From Yoonia ponticola (lineage in GTDB: Bacteria > Pseudomonadota > Alphaproteobacteria > Rhodobacterales > Rhodobacteraceae), in contig NZ_JACIJM010000004.1 in the NCBI RefSeq assembly GCF_014199395.1, forward strand, positions 186,001-250,000: DNA of 64,000 bases. Reading direction: 5' to 3'. The stretch's first letter is position 1. Each line of letters starts with the position of its first letter. This document shows, in pieces, positions 18,425 to 27,115 of the stretch. The translations under genes and the position numbers were made by a program. The notes under the pieces were generated by a model. That model worked only from the letters and a program-made list of their open reading frames with translations, was not told the DNA's origin and did no database searches.

Positions 18425-19014
18425 GTCCGACCTCCCATAAACAAACGCACGTTGCGGTGCGGCGCGATCAGGCTGGCGACACCCATTGGCATGTCACTGC
18501 CTGCACCGGCGTGACGGAATTCGTAAAAATGCGCGGCCAGCAGGAACGTCGCTTGGGCCAAATCTGTCGGCAGGTCCGTCCATTCCGCGCCGTAACCCGC
18601 CAGCATCCCGATCCGCACAGACCCATGCTGCGGGATGGTCGCCAGCGTGCCGCCCAAGCCCAGCAAACGCGGACGGTGTGCATCCACTTCCAGCTTCCAA
18701 CCCAACGCAGGCGCGGCAGTCTCGACACCCAGACGGTCAATCAACGTCACCTCTGTAATCGCAGCCACGGGCGCAATCGGCAGCGGTTGGCGGTACGCAT
18801 CGCGCCAACAGGTCAACGTCCACGTAAAGTCGCGTGAAATCAAAATCTTGCCAGTCCGCGCCTCAATCGCTGCAATCGCTGCCCGCAAATGGGTCTCTAG
18901 CAAACCGTCCTGCAAATCATCATCGGCAAAGCCCGATCCCATCCGCATATGGTCTTTAAATTGCGCGACCGGAAGGGCCGCTGCGGGCACTGGGGTCTGT
19001 TCGACTAACATCAT
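18421..19014 (-). CDS. GTA g6, head-tail connector/adaptor protein
   Basis: A 197-residue phage connector protein (TIGR02215-like) with PVAQFKDHMRMGSGFADDDL near the N-terminus, AAIAAIEARTGKILISRDFTW and a C-terminal LAQATFLLAAHFYEFR. It binds under the portal and receives the tail stopper. It is separated from g5 by 164 bp, the only sizeable internal gap in the cluster, and that gap holds a long inverted repeat. Confidence 0.9.
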   Translation of the reverse strand: MMLVEQTPVPAAALPVAQFKDHMRMGSGFADDDLQDGLLETHLRAAIAAIEARTGKILISRDFTWTLTCWRDAYRQPLPIAPVAAITEVTLIDRLGVETAAPALGWKLEVDAHRPRLLGLGGTLATIPQHGSVRIGMLAGYGAEWTDLPTDLAQATFLLAAHFYEFRHAGAGSDMPMGVASLIAPHRNVRLFMGGRT

Positions 19015-19055
19015 GGAATACTCCGACTTATCCTGCGGTTACGGCCTTTTGAGAA

Positions 19056-19132
19056 CCCGAATGCACACCCGCAACGCCGCTCGGACGGAAGGGAGCAGCT
19101 AGACGACGCTGCAAGCCAGATGTGCATTCGGG
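19056..19132 (-). other. Perfect 12-bp inverted repeat between GTA g5 and g6
   Basis: CCCGAATGCACA (19056-19067) and TGTGCATTCGGG (19121-19132) are exact reverse complements separated by 53 nt. They lie in the transcript downstream of the capsid gene and upstream of g6. No U-tract follows. It could act as a 3' stabiliser or partial attenuator raising capsid output over connector genes; this is inference. Confidence 0.6.
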
Positions 19133-19178
19133 GGGTGGGACGGATCACAACAACCCGCCCCGTTTCACGACAACAGCG

Positions 19179-20372
19179 TTAGCTGGCCGCGAACTTCAGC
19201 AGTTTGATGGCGGCGAAATCCGACACGGCCCCGCCGACGCGTTTGGTGGCGTAGAACAGCACATGCGGCTTGGCAGAGAACGGATCGCGCAGCACACGCA
19301 GATCAGGGCGTTCAGCGACAGTGTAGCCTGCCGCAAAGTCACCAAAGGCAATCGCAAAGGCGTCGTCGTCAATGTCCGGCATGTCTTCGGCGATCAGCAC
19401 AGGATAACCCATCAGACGCGCAGGCTCTCCGGCGGCCAGACCATCAGACCACAAGAAACGACCATCGTTGTCTTTCAACTTGCGCACGGTGCCAGCCGTC
19501 TTGGAATTCATCACGAACGTGCCATTCGCGCGGTACTGGGCACCCACGGCATAAACGAGGTCCACAATCGGATCAGCGTCATTGATACCACCTACAGCAC
19601 CCGTCGGCACATACCCGATATTGCCCCAAGCCCACACGTCATTGTGCACAGTCGGGTAGGTCAGCAGACCCTTCGGCTTGTCCACACCGTCACCCGCGAT
19701 AAAGGCATTCGCCTCTGACCGCGCGAACTTGTCGGCAATGCGGCCCGCCAGCCAGCCTTCGATGTCAAACGCCGTGTCGTCCAGCAAACGCTGCGACGCC
19801 TTTGGCAAAGCTGACAGCTCGTGCAGCGGGATCGTGATGCGGTCAATCTGCGGCGTCGCGGTCTCGGTCAAGCCACCGGTTTCCGTGGCCCAACCAGCGC
19901 CCATATCCGTGTGATCGACCAGCACATCAAACGACGTGGCATCCACAGTCACAACCTGCGCAATCGCACGGATCGACGCGGTGGCGCTCAACGTGCCCTT
20001 GATTGTGTCAGCCGTCTGCGGATCGACCAAATAGCCACCATCAGCAGCCACAGACGTGTTCAGCGCCTTGCCCTCCATATCCAAGCCACGCAAGCCATCA
20101 TCATCGCCAGAGCGCAGATAGGCGGCAAACGCCTTTTGATGTGGCGCATCCATTTCAGCGGATACAGCCAAGGACGGGCGTGCAGCCATCAGGGTCTTTC
20201 GATCTAGCTTGTTCATGCGGTCTTCCTGTTTTTGAAGTTTGGCGCTTACGCCGTTGGAGAAATCTTTGAAGTCAGCCACAAAGCCGCCCAAGGCAGCCCG
20301 TAACTCTTGGGCCGGAGACATGTCGTCTGACATGCCTTTCCCGGCCCGGGACGCGGTCCCGGTTGTGGTCAT
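19179..20372 (-). CDS. GTA g5, major capsid protein (HK97 fold)
   Basis: The shell protein of the GTA particle. The 397 residues have a helical, partly coiled N-terminal scaffold region (AQELRAALGGFVADFKDFSN, about 20-70) expected to be cut off by the g4 protease, then the HK97-type capsid domain (NTSVAADGGYLVDPQTADTI, LHELSALPKASQRLLDD, ANAFIAGDGVDKPKGLLTY, FGDFAAGYTVAERPDLRVLR). AAGGAG sits 6 nt before the ATG. Its own 3' inverted repeat may set its expression apart from g6 onward. Confidence 0.95.
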   Translation of the reverse strand: MTTTGTASRAGKGMSDDMSPAQELRAALGGFVADFKDFSNGVSAKLQKQEDRMNKLDRKTLMAARPSLAVSAEMDAPHQKAFAAYLRSGDDDGLRGLDMEGKALNTSVAADGGYLVDPQTADTIKGTLSATASIRAIAQVVTVDATSFDVLVDHTDMGAGWATETGGLTETATPQIDRITIPLHELSALPKASQRLLDDTAFDIEGWLAGRIADKFARSEANAFIAGDGVDKPKGLLTYPTVHNDVWAWGNIGYVPTGAVGGINDADPIVDLVYAVGAQYRANGTFVMNSKTAGTVRKLKDNDGRFLWSDGLAAGEPARLMGYPVLIAEDMPDIDDDAFAIAFGDFAAGYTVAERPDLRVLRDPFSAKPHVLFYATKRVGGAVSDFAAIKLLKFAAS

Positions 20373-20406
20373 GTTCCACTCCTTAAAAGTTGATCAGCGG
20401 CTCGCC

Positions 20407-20949
20407 CTAGATGTGGGCAATCGTCAGGCGGGCGTCCGTCAGGACAGCCGCCAATTCACGCAGGTCCGGCGCGTCGGGGTCTTCGCCCTTGGCCCCCACC
20501 CGCGCATCGGGAAGCATGGGAAACGTCACCAGCGACACTTCCCACAGTTCAAGCTGGGACAAATGGCGTTTGCCAGCTTTGTCTTTTGTGGATTTCACAG
20601 TGCGGTAGCCAATCGACAAACCATCAATCGCTCCCGCCTCTAAAAGGGCCGCAGCCTCACGGGCGCGGGCCACATCAGGCAGCAAACGGCCCTTCACCCA
20701 CAGACCCTTTGCATCCTCACGTACCTCGTCCCAAACGCCAATCGGCTGGCTGGGGTCGTGCTGCCAAAGCATCTTGATCGACCACCCCTTGGCCTTGGAC
20801 GCGCCTAGCGACTGGCGATACGCGCCCACATCCACCACATCACCACCCTGATCGGTCAGACCAAACAGCGACGCATAGCCCGAAATCTCGGTGCCGTTTT
20901 TGACCATCACATCCGTGCCAAGCTGGCAATATTTGTGTTCCAAATTCAT
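20407..20949 (-). CDS. GTA g4, prohead protease
   Basis: HK97-family (U35) protease that trims the capsid protein during assembly. The 180 residues show GYASLFGLTDQGGDVVDVGA, MLWQHDPSQPIGVWDEV with the catalytic His and GLSIGYRTVKS with the catalytic Ser, ending in LSQLELWEVSLVTFPMLP. Start supported by AGAGGA 6 nt upstream; 34 bp separate it from g5. Confidence 0.94.
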   Translation of the reverse strand: MNLEHKYCQLGTDVMVKNGTEISGYASLFGLTDQGGDVVDVGAYRQSLGASKAKGWSIKMLWQHDPSQPIGVWDEVREDAKGLWVKGRLLPDVARAREAAALLEAGAIDGLSIGYRTVKSTKDKAGKRHLSQLELWEVSLVTFPMLPDARVGAKGEDPDAPDLRELAAVLTDARLTIAHI

Positions 20950-20960
20950 ATTCTATCCTC

Positions 20961-21167
20961 TCAGAAGCCACGTAATGCTTGCAAAATTTCCAGAACCAGC
21001 AGCCCAAACGCGCCGCAGGCAATCAACAGGATTTGCCATTCCAACCGTGCCACCATGAACTCGATCCGGCCCAGCCGCACATCCAACTGGGCAAACCAGA
21101 AATCGGATACGGGCGGCGGCGCTACAGTTTTGGCCCGCCCCTCAAGATCAAAAACCTTACCCGTCAT
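20961..21167 (-). CDS. GTA g3.5, small predicted membrane protein
   Basis: A 68-residue protein starting MTGKVFDLEGRAK, with a Pro-rich middle (PPPVSDFWFAQLDVRLGRIE) and a C-terminal hydrophobic helix (QILLIACGAFGLLVLEILQAL). It occupies the g3.5 slot of RcGTA-type clusters, between portal and protease. It overlaps the end of g3 by 11 nt. Its role is not established. A longer in-frame reading to 21359 lies inside g3 and was rejected. Confidence 0.8.
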   Translation of the reverse strand: MTGKVFDLEGRAKTVAPPPVSDFWFAQLDVRLGRIEFMVARLEWQILLIACGAFGLLVLEILQALRGF

Positions 21168-22353
21168 CACTGACCTCCAGCGCAGGCAATCCCAGCAAGT
21201 TGCGCTTTTCAGCGGCACTGAGGAACGATGCATCCGCCACGCGCCGCCACTGCGCATCGCGCTCTGCAGACAGCGCAGGGATTTGGTCCAGATCAGGGCG
21301 CACATCCAATCGCTCGCCCGTGAAATCCGACAGCCAATCAGCAATCGCGCTGGTGACACGGGTGGCCAGCGGCAACACCGTCAGGCGGTAAAACGCACGG
21401 TTCGCTTCCTGATAATTCGCGTAGGTCGCGTCCCCTGGAATGCCAAGCAACATCGGCGGCACACCGTAAGCAATCGCAATCTCACGCGCGGCGGCTTCCT
21501 TAGTCTTCTGGAACTCCATATCCGAGGGCGAGAACCCCATTGGTTTCCAATCCAAGCCCCCTTCCAGCAACATCGGACGCCCTGCGTTCTTGGCCCCTTG
21601 ATGCTGGCTTTCCATCTCGTCCACGAGCCGCGTGTATTGGTCATGGGTCAGTTGCGACTGCCCCTCACCGCCGTTGTAGATAATCGCACCCGATGGCCGT
21701 GCGGCATTGTCCAACAGCGCCTTCGACCAGCGCGACGCGGCATTATGCACATCCACGGCATTGGCCGCCGCCTGCATCGCAGAGAACCCGTAGTGGTCGT
21801 CTTGCGGGTGGAAACTCTTGATATGACAAACGGTGCTCAGACCCTCTGTCACCGGAAACCGCACCTTACGACCACCCAGATTATACTCGTAGGCAACTGG
21901 CCAGCCATTCTTACCGGGGATCAAGCTCATCCGGTCAGAGCGCAGCACATGCATCTCTGCAGGCAATCCGTCGTCAGCCACTGCTTCAAGATAGCCGTTC
22001 CCCGTTAGCAAAACCTGCGCAAACAGCGCCTCGAACAATTCCGCACGGCCCTGCGCCATATTTGGACGGGCCAGCAATTCCTGCACCGGATGCACATCAT
22101 AACGGCGCAAGCGGTCTTGGACGACCAACGGCAACGCGGCAGCGGCTTCCGAGATAATCTTAACAGCGCGAAACCCGATCGGGTTGGCGTTGAACCCGTT
22201 GCGCGTCAGTGACACCGTATCACGCGGCGACCACGCCACGCGGCCCGACGATTGCATCGCAACCACAGGTCCGGTGGCTGACGCCTTTGCAGCGGGAACG
22301 ACCTGTGCCGCGCCCTCTTTGCTGCCCGCAGACCGGTTGAGAAATTCAAACAT
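21157..22353 (-). CDS. GTA g3, portal protein
   Basis: HK97-family portal ring protein through which DNA enters the head; 398 residues. Visible are TVSLTRNGFNANPIGFRAVK, HPVQELLARPNMAQGRAELF, LLTGNGYLEAV, PSGAIIYNGGEGQSQLTHDQ and YGVPPMLLGIPGDATYANY, all classic portal segments. AAGGAG lies 6 nt ahead of the ATG at 22353 (MFEFLNRSAG), which decides the start over a longer upstream ATG inside g2. 127 bp separate this start from the g2 stop. Confidence 0.95.
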   Translation of the reverse strand: MFEFLNRSAGSKEGAAQVVPAAKASATGPVVAMQSSGRVAWSPRDTVSLTRNGFNANPIGFRAVKIISEAAAALPLVVQDRLRRYDVHPVQELLARPNMAQGRAELFEALFAQVLLTGNGYLEAVADDGLPAEMHVLRSDRMSLIPGKNGWPVAYEYNLGGRKVRFPVTEGLSTVCHIKSFHPQDDHYGFSAMQAAANAVDVHNAASRWSKALLDNAARPSGAIIYNGGEGQSQLTHDQYTRLVDEMESQHQGAKNAGRPMLLEGGLDWKPMGFSPSDMEFQKTKEAAAREIAIAYGVPPMLLGIPGDATYANYQEANRAFYRLTVLPLATRVTSAIADWLSDFTGERLDVRPDLDQIPALSAERDAQWRRVADASFLSAAEKRNLLGLPALEVSDDG

Positions 22354-22480
22354 GCAAGTCTCCTTCAAGTGGCGGCGAAAGACCTTTGTCTGTCGCTGCG
22401 ATGAAACACTTATCCCTGATAGGTCTTGACGAGTCTGAAACGCCCCGTGCGCAGGGCGATGCAACGCCCTGCGCATTCTT

Positions 22481-23884
22481 TTAGTAAAGCGTACGCATCC
22501 GCGGCGACCGCCACGCATAAGCCGGATCAAGGATCAAATCCTTCAGCGCCCACACCAGTGCATCCACACGGTCAGGCGACCCCGATCCGGTGAAACCATT
22601 GCTGGTCATCAGACACATCTGATCCTCTAATTCACCCAATCCGCGCAGGTGTTTCACACGCCCCTGCTCGTATAATGCGGCCACAGGTTCGGCCCGCACC
22701 GCCTTGCCCTTGGACGCACGCACCGCCTTATAGGGGACCATCGGATCAATCTGGCGCACGACGCTCTCGACCATATCGCCCCCCTGATTAACTTCCGCGA
22801 CCATCCGGTCAGCACCAAAACGGTCCATCGCCGCAATCGCCACCTTTGCCCATTCCGTCGGCGAATCCGTGTGGGCGGTCAGATCGGCCAAGACATAAGC
22901 CCGCCACGTATGCGGCGGACCGCTGGTCACAGCCCCCGCCACGACAATCCCGCAAGCATCGGATTTTCCGTGATGCGACACAGGTGGATCAACGGCCACG
23001 ACAATCCGGTCCAACTGCGGCACCTCGCGGACCTCGGCCGCAGCAAGCGCATCACTTGACCATAACGCCCCCTCAGCATCGCCCAGCATAACGCCCTCCA
23101 ACTCCTGACGGCCCAAGCGGGTGCCACCATACCGCGCCGTGACTTCTTCCATAAAGCCAGCCGCAAGGTTCATCGCATTCGCCGATGTTGGCGCATGGGT
23201 CGTCACGGTACTGTCGCGGGCCAGCAATGCCTTAAGCACAGGCGCATTGCGCGGCGTTGTCGTGACACAAGCCTGCGGATTATCCCCCAGCCGCAACGCA
23301 AATTGCAGCATATCCCACGCATCCTCGCCGGACTTCCACTTAGCGACTTCATCTGCCCACAAAGCATCAAACTGCGGACCGCGCAGCGCGTCAGGATCAT
23401 GAGCAGAAAACACATGCGCCGTAGCGCCGTTCGGCCACTCCAGCATCTTGCGACCCGCAATCCACTTGGGGCGGCGATCCGGCGGGGATACCGCCAGAAT
23501 ACCGCTTTCGCCGTAGATCATCACCTCGCGGGTCTGATCCACGGTCTCACCGACAATCGCAATACGGCGCGCGCGCCCTTTTGCATTTGGGGTCGGCCCC
23601 TCTGCAAGAGAGCGGACCCATTCCGCGCCCGCACGGGTCTTACCCGCACCGCGACCGCCCATAATCACCCACGTCCGCCAATCACCCGCAGGCGGGCGCT
23701 GATGTGGCAAGGCCCAGAAATCAAACAAATACGGCAGGGCCTCAATCTGTGCGGTCGTGAGACCGTTCAAAAACTGCGCCTGCTGTAAATGCGGCCCTGA
23801 GGCGATCCAACTCGCGCCCGATGTCATCCCGTGCGGCGTCGTAGTCGATGCCATCTGCGATTTCGTCTGTATCGAATTTGTCAT
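22481..23884 (-). CDS. GTA g2, large terminase (TerL)
   Basis: ATPase-nuclease motor that packages host DNA headful by headful. The 467 residues include Walker A GGRGAGKT, Walker B DALWADEVAKW, the coupling TTTPRNAPVLKAL and an RNase-H-like nuclease with VVAVDPPVS and the late acidic DRVDALVWALKDL. The ATG at 23884 has GAGG 7 nt upstream and makes the gene overlap g1 by 143 nt; the ATG at 23827 is a shorter alternative that still overlaps by 86 nt. All catalytic motifs are intact. Confidence 0.95.
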   Translation of the reverse strand: MTNSIQTKSQMASTTTPHGMTSGASWIASGPHLQQAQFLNGLTTAQIEALPYLFDFWALPHQRPPAGDWRTWVIMGGRGAGKTRAGAEWVRSLAEGPTPNAKGRARRIAIVGETVDQTREVMIYGESGILAVSPPDRRPKWIAGRKMLEWPNGATAHVFSAHDPDALRGPQFDALWADEVAKWKSGEDAWDMLQFALRLGDNPQACVTTTPRNAPVLKALLARDSTVTTHAPTSANAMNLAAGFMEEVTARYGGTRLGRQELEGVMLGDAEGALWSSDALAAAEVREVPQLDRIVVAVDPPVSHHGKSDACGIVVAGAVTSGPPHTWRAYVLADLTAHTDSPTEWAKVAIAAMDRFGADRMVAEVNQGGDMVESVVRQIDPMVPYKAVRASKGKAVRAEPVAALYEQGRVKHLRGLGELEDQMCLMTSNGFTGSGSPDRVDALVWALKDLILDPAYAWRSPRMRTLY

Positions 23885-24098
23885 GGAATGCCTCTTCTGC
23901 GCGCAACACCATCATGTGCGCACCCTGCAGTTCATTGATTTTGTTCATCATTTGCTTGTTGGTCGCGTCAGCGGCGGGGCCTGCGTCATGCAGCCACTTT
24001 GCCAACAATGTGCGCATCTCGACAAATAGGGTCGAAATCTGGGAAATGCGCAGCCGCGCTGCGTCTTCACGGCTAAGGCCGTCGTCGTTTTCTATCAT
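23742..24098 (-). CDS. GTA g1, small terminase (TerS)
   Basis: First gene of the cluster, 118 residues starting MIENDDGLSREDAARLRISQ. It is almost fully helical, with a central coiled coil (STLFVEMRTLLAKWLHDAGP to LQGAHMMVLRAEEAFHDKF) and a helical C-terminus, as in R. capsulatus g1, a divergent TerS without a recognisable pac-binding HTH. The start at 24098 was chosen because the longer form to 24149 has no ribosome site. It overlaps g2 heavily. Confidence 0.85.
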   Translation of the reverse strand: MIENDDGLSREDAARLRISQISTLFVEMRTLLAKWLHDAGPAADATNKQMMNKINELQGAHMMVLRAEEAFHDKFDTDEIADGIDYDAARDDIGRELDRLRAAFTAGAVFERSHDRTD

Positions 24099-24635
24099 GC
24101 TGCTGATACCTGTCGGAAACTTCCGTACAGTCGAGAAACCAACCCACACACAGCGTCCGAACTGCGAAAGGTAACTTTGGAGCTGATTTTCTAGCGTACC
24201 TTCAATTTACGCGAACAGCAGCAAACACGTCAACGTCCCAGCACGACGCAGCGAACGCGGGCATTACCAAGCGATTACCGTGCGGGGGATGTGGTTGATG
24301 GCCGTGCCATGGAACGGGAAAAGCTGACCTTGGAATGGGCCGCAGCTAATGGCTGTTCCCAATCCATTGTGCCAAATGCTGCGTTTTTGCACCAACGTCC
24401 GCAAAGAATTAGGTGAGACAAATACGTTCAAAATCTGCTAGATTTTTTAACAAGATTTTTGCCAGAATAGATAGTGGCAGTAGTATCTTGTCCAGTGCCT
24501 GAAGCATCATGGGATGCCAAACTTCCATTTTAGGTTGTGCGAATCAACTAAATTTTATAATATAGAAATATTCAATCTATAAAATAAATGAGATTTGGTG
24601 CGCCGCTGCAAAGCGGCTAAGCAATAGGTTTCAAT
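24099..24635. other. 537-bp region ahead of GTA g1: promoter side of the cluster plus AT-rich DNA
   Basis: No credible gene. It must contain the promoter for g1 (minus strand). From about 24400 the base composition becomes clearly AT-rich. Visible structures are AAAATCT-GCT-AGATTTT (24430-24446) and the hairpin GCCGCT-GCAA-AGCGGC (24602-24617), 18 bp before the next gene. I see no match I would call a CtrA or GafA site. Confidence 0.6.
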
Positions 24636-25100
24636 TTGTATTTAATCAAAAAACATAAAGATGAGATTGCCTCAATCGCTTCAATTGTTTCGATACTCTC
24701 TGCAATTGTACTGATTTTCTCTGTCATCGTTAGCGCTTGGCAATTCTACCTGACCCGGCAAGCAGTTCAGGCCCAAGTGATAGGCACGTCGCTCGCCCAT
24801 GGTAGAAACCTTTACGATTCTCTCGCGGCAAACCCCAATTTAGCTCAGAGGCTGTTCAGTCTAGAGCCTTCCAAGCTAGAAGACACTGTTTTTGTTCAAA
24901 AGACGCTGAGTTTTTTCTCAGAACAGTACATTTATCGGCGCGGAAATTTGATTGATGATGAAACGTGGAAACTCGTAGAACAAGACATGTGCCAAGTATT
25001 TAATTCCACCGGCTTTCGGGAAATTGCCGCTCCCTTACTTGGCCGTGGCGATTTCCCCAGCGATTTTACCGATATTTTAATGGAGTGCAGCGATGCGTAA
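24636..25100 (+). CDS. Hypothetical protein with one N-terminal membrane segment
   Basis: Not recognised. A 154-residue protein with a basic N-terminus, one strong membrane helix at about 13-37 (IVSILSAIVLIFSVIVSAW) and a soluble cytoplasmic remainder, a layout shared with DUF4760-like proteins. No ATG opens the frame; TTG at 24636 is the first usable start after the in-frame stop at 24618, so the true start is uncertain. AT-rich compared with flanking genes, suggesting acquisition. It overlaps the next gene by 8 nt, so the two form an operon. Confidence 0.6.
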   Translation: MYLIKKHKDEIASIASIVSILSAIVLIFSVIVSAWQFYLTRQAVQAQVIGTSLAHGRNLYDSLAANPNLAQRLFSLEPSKLEDTVFVQKTLSFFSEQYIYRRGNLIDDETWKLVEQDMCQVFNSTGFREIAAPLLGRGDFPSDFTDILMECSDA

Positions 25101-25668
25101 AAGACTGATTGGCGTGCTTCTCAGCACTATTCTTTATGCTTTGCCTGCGAATGCTTGGTTTTTCCAACCCTCGCCTGGAACAGTTTCGCAAGAGACGCTG
25201 TCGCGCTTTCAAGAGGCTGCGGTTAATACCCTAGAAGGTTTGACTTTAATTCACGATATGCTGCGCCAAATCGAGCAAGGCGAGACGAGCGTAAATTCCG
25301 TTGAAGCGGCCTCTGTGGCAATAGAGAAACTTGTTTTAGCGGCGAGCCAATTTCGAGATCTCCAGACGGAGGATCTTCAAGCGCTCATCGTATCAATTGA
25401 AGCCGTCGAACAAATCGACGAAGGTGCTATTCAACTAGTTAGGAACGCTAAGATCGAAAATGCGGCCGATCTCAGCCGCTATTCTGCCGATCAGAGCTTG
25501 GTAATCGCGAACTTGGTTGCAAGCCTTCTAGAAAGCGACTTTGGCCCCGTTTCTGCTGCAAATTCTGAAAGCCGAGCAACAGTAAACCGCCTTGTTTCAA
25601 GTATCTCTAATATGATGATCGTAGTTAACTCTGTATCTGGAGCGTTGGCGCTGGCTTCCCAGCAATAA
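25093..25668 (+). CDS. Hypothetical exported helical protein
   Basis: Not recognised. 191 residues with a clear Sec signal peptide (MRKRLIGVLLSTILYALPANA, cleavage after about residue 21) and an almost wholly helical mature part rich in Ala, Glu and Gln (EAASVAIEKLVLAASQFRDL). No Cys at the cleavage site, so not a lipoprotein. Overlaps the upstream membrane-protein gene by 8 nt; the pair sits alone between the GTA cluster and mltG in AT-rich DNA and may work together at the envelope. Confidence 0.65.
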   Translation: MRKRLIGVLLSTILYALPANAWFFQPSPGTVSQETLSRFQEAAVNTLEGLTLIHDMLRQIEQGETSVNSVEAASVAIEKLVLAASQFRDLQTEDLQALIVSIEAVEQIDEGAIQLVRNAKIENAADLSRYSADQSLVIANLVASLLESDFGPVSAANSESRATVNRLVSSISNMMIVVNSVSGALALASQQ

Positions 25669-25873
25669 GAACTGATGGCGTCAGAGAAATGAACGAAAGA
25701 GAAGCACGGTTATGGACAAGGCTAAACCGTTTTCCTCAACTGCGATAATGGTCTTTTGTTGAACCGCTTGCCGAAGCGGAGTTTGGTGCAACTCCCGCGA
25801 ATGCAAACTTCGTCCCGCATTTCCGACCTTCCCCCACAGCACACTAAAGCATCATTGCGCACCAGCGCCCCTC

Positions 25874-25915
25874 AATAAAAAAACCGCCGCGCCCCAATCA
25901 AGGTGCGCGGCGGTT
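25874..25915 (-). terminator. Intrinsic terminator of the fab-mltG run
   Basis: On the minus strand AACCGCCGCGC pairs with GCGCGGCGGTT and is followed by a T-rich run. It lies 46 bp beyond the mltG stop. The rest of 25669-25960 holds a small hairpin (CCGCTTGCCGAAGCGG near 25768) and nothing else I recognise. Confidence 0.85.
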
Positions 25916-25960
25916 CATGTATTTCTACGAACGAAACCTGAATAAATTCAGATCATCCAA

Positions 25961-27115
25961 CTAGTTCGCCGCACGTTCCGCTTCGATTTCACGCCAGCGC
26001 GCTACGTTGCGGTTGTGCTCGTCCAGCGTCGTTGCAAATGCGTGTCCGCCCGTGCCGTCCGCCACAAAGAAAATGTAGTCCGTGTCGTCGGGGTTCAGCG
26101 CCGCTTCAATCGCCGCGCGGCCTGGGTTGGCGATTGGCGTGGGTGGCAGTGCGGGGATCACGTAGGTGTTCCACGGTGTTTCGCGGCGCAGCTCGCTTTG
26201 ACGCAAACCACGGCCCAACACGCCCTCGCCCTCGGTGATCCCGTAGATCACAGTCGGGTCGGTTTGCAGCCGCATTCCTAGGTTCAAACGGTTCACAAAC
26301 ACGCTCGCCACTTGGCGACGCTCGTCAGCCACAGCCGTTTCTTTTTCAACGATACTCGCAAGGATCATCGCTTCTTCCGGGCTGGCCAAGGGCAGACCTT
26401 CGGCGCGATTTTCCCAAGCATTCGCGAGAATACGGGACTGGCTCGCGGACATACGGTCAATGATCGAGGCCACAGAATCGCCCGGATCAAATTCATAGCT
26501 GTCTGGTGCCAGCGATCCCTCAGTAGGCAAATCGCCATAATCCTCGCCCAACAGGTCGAGATTGTTCAACGCATCGACGACCTGCCAGCTGGTCACACCT
26601 TCGGCAATCGCAGCGCGGTAACGTGTGTCGGCCTGTTCTTTGACCTCGACATAGGCCACAGGCGCGTCTTCTTCAGACGGGTTAAACAGCGCGATCTCAA
26701 CAAAGTGGTTCGTCGCCGGATCAAGCTCGCGGACCAGAACCGTCGTGCTATTCACACCCACGCGGTACACCACTTCGGTGCCGCATGTGCTTTGGCCGCT
26801 TGTGGTGATCTGGTCAATGATCTGTTCCATCGACGCGCCAGCCTCAACCAAGAACGATCCAGCCTTTAGCTGGCCAGCTTTCTCGGAATAATCCGCACCA
26901 ATCCGAAAGATCGTCGGCGATGTCACAGCGTTTTGTTTGTCCAGCGTGTTGCTGACGATCCGCATGTTGGACCCGCTTTCGACGCGCAGGCAGATCGCTT
27001 GGGTCAGTGGACCCGTCGCAGAATACTGCCCCGATCCCCAGACAACCGCGCCACCAATCAAGAACAACAAAACGATGAACAACGTCAGCGCGTTAGACGC
27101 AATGTGTCGCCACAT
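25961..27115 (-). CDS. mltG: Endolytic murein transglycosylase MltG
   Basis: Inner-membrane enzyme that cuts nascent glycan strands in the periplasm. 384 residues: one N-terminal membrane helix (ALTLFIVLLFLIGGAVVWG), a LysM-like segment and the YceG catalytic domain with the active-site Glu in ILASIVEKETAV and the conserved MRLQTDPTVIYG and PPTPIANPGRAAIEAALNP. Its ATG abuts the fabF stop codon, so it is cotranscribed with the fatty-acid genes, as in many proteobacteria. Confidence 0.95.
   Translation of the reverse strand: MWRHIASNALTLFIVLLFLIGGAVVWGSGQYSATGPLTQAICLRVESGSNMRIVSNTLDKQNAVTSPTIFRIGADYSEKAGQLKAGSFLVEAGASMEQIIDQITTSGQSTCGTEVVYRVGVNSTTVLVRELDPATNHFVEIALFNPSEEDAPVAYVEVKEQADTRYRAAIAEGVTSWQVVDALNNLDLLGEDYGDLPTEGSLAPDSYEFDPGDSVASIIDRMSASQSRILANAWENRAEGLPLASPEEAMILASIVEKETAVADERRQVASVFVNRLNLGMRLQTDPTVIYGITEGEGVLGRGLRQSELRRETPWNTYVIPALPPTPIANPGRAAIEAALNPDDTDYIFFVADGTGGHAFATTLDEHNRNVARWREIEAERAAN

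Noticed and set aside
20935..22008. A 357-codon plus-strand frame opposite GTA portal and g3.5
   Set aside because: Arg/His/Gln-rich translation typical of an antisense shadow; the portal on the other strand is unambiguous.
9960..24098. Considered calling the phage-like region a prophage
   Set aside because: No integrase, repressor, replication or lysis genes and no att repeats; gene content and order match RcGTA, and it sits next to cysE as in other GTA carriers.
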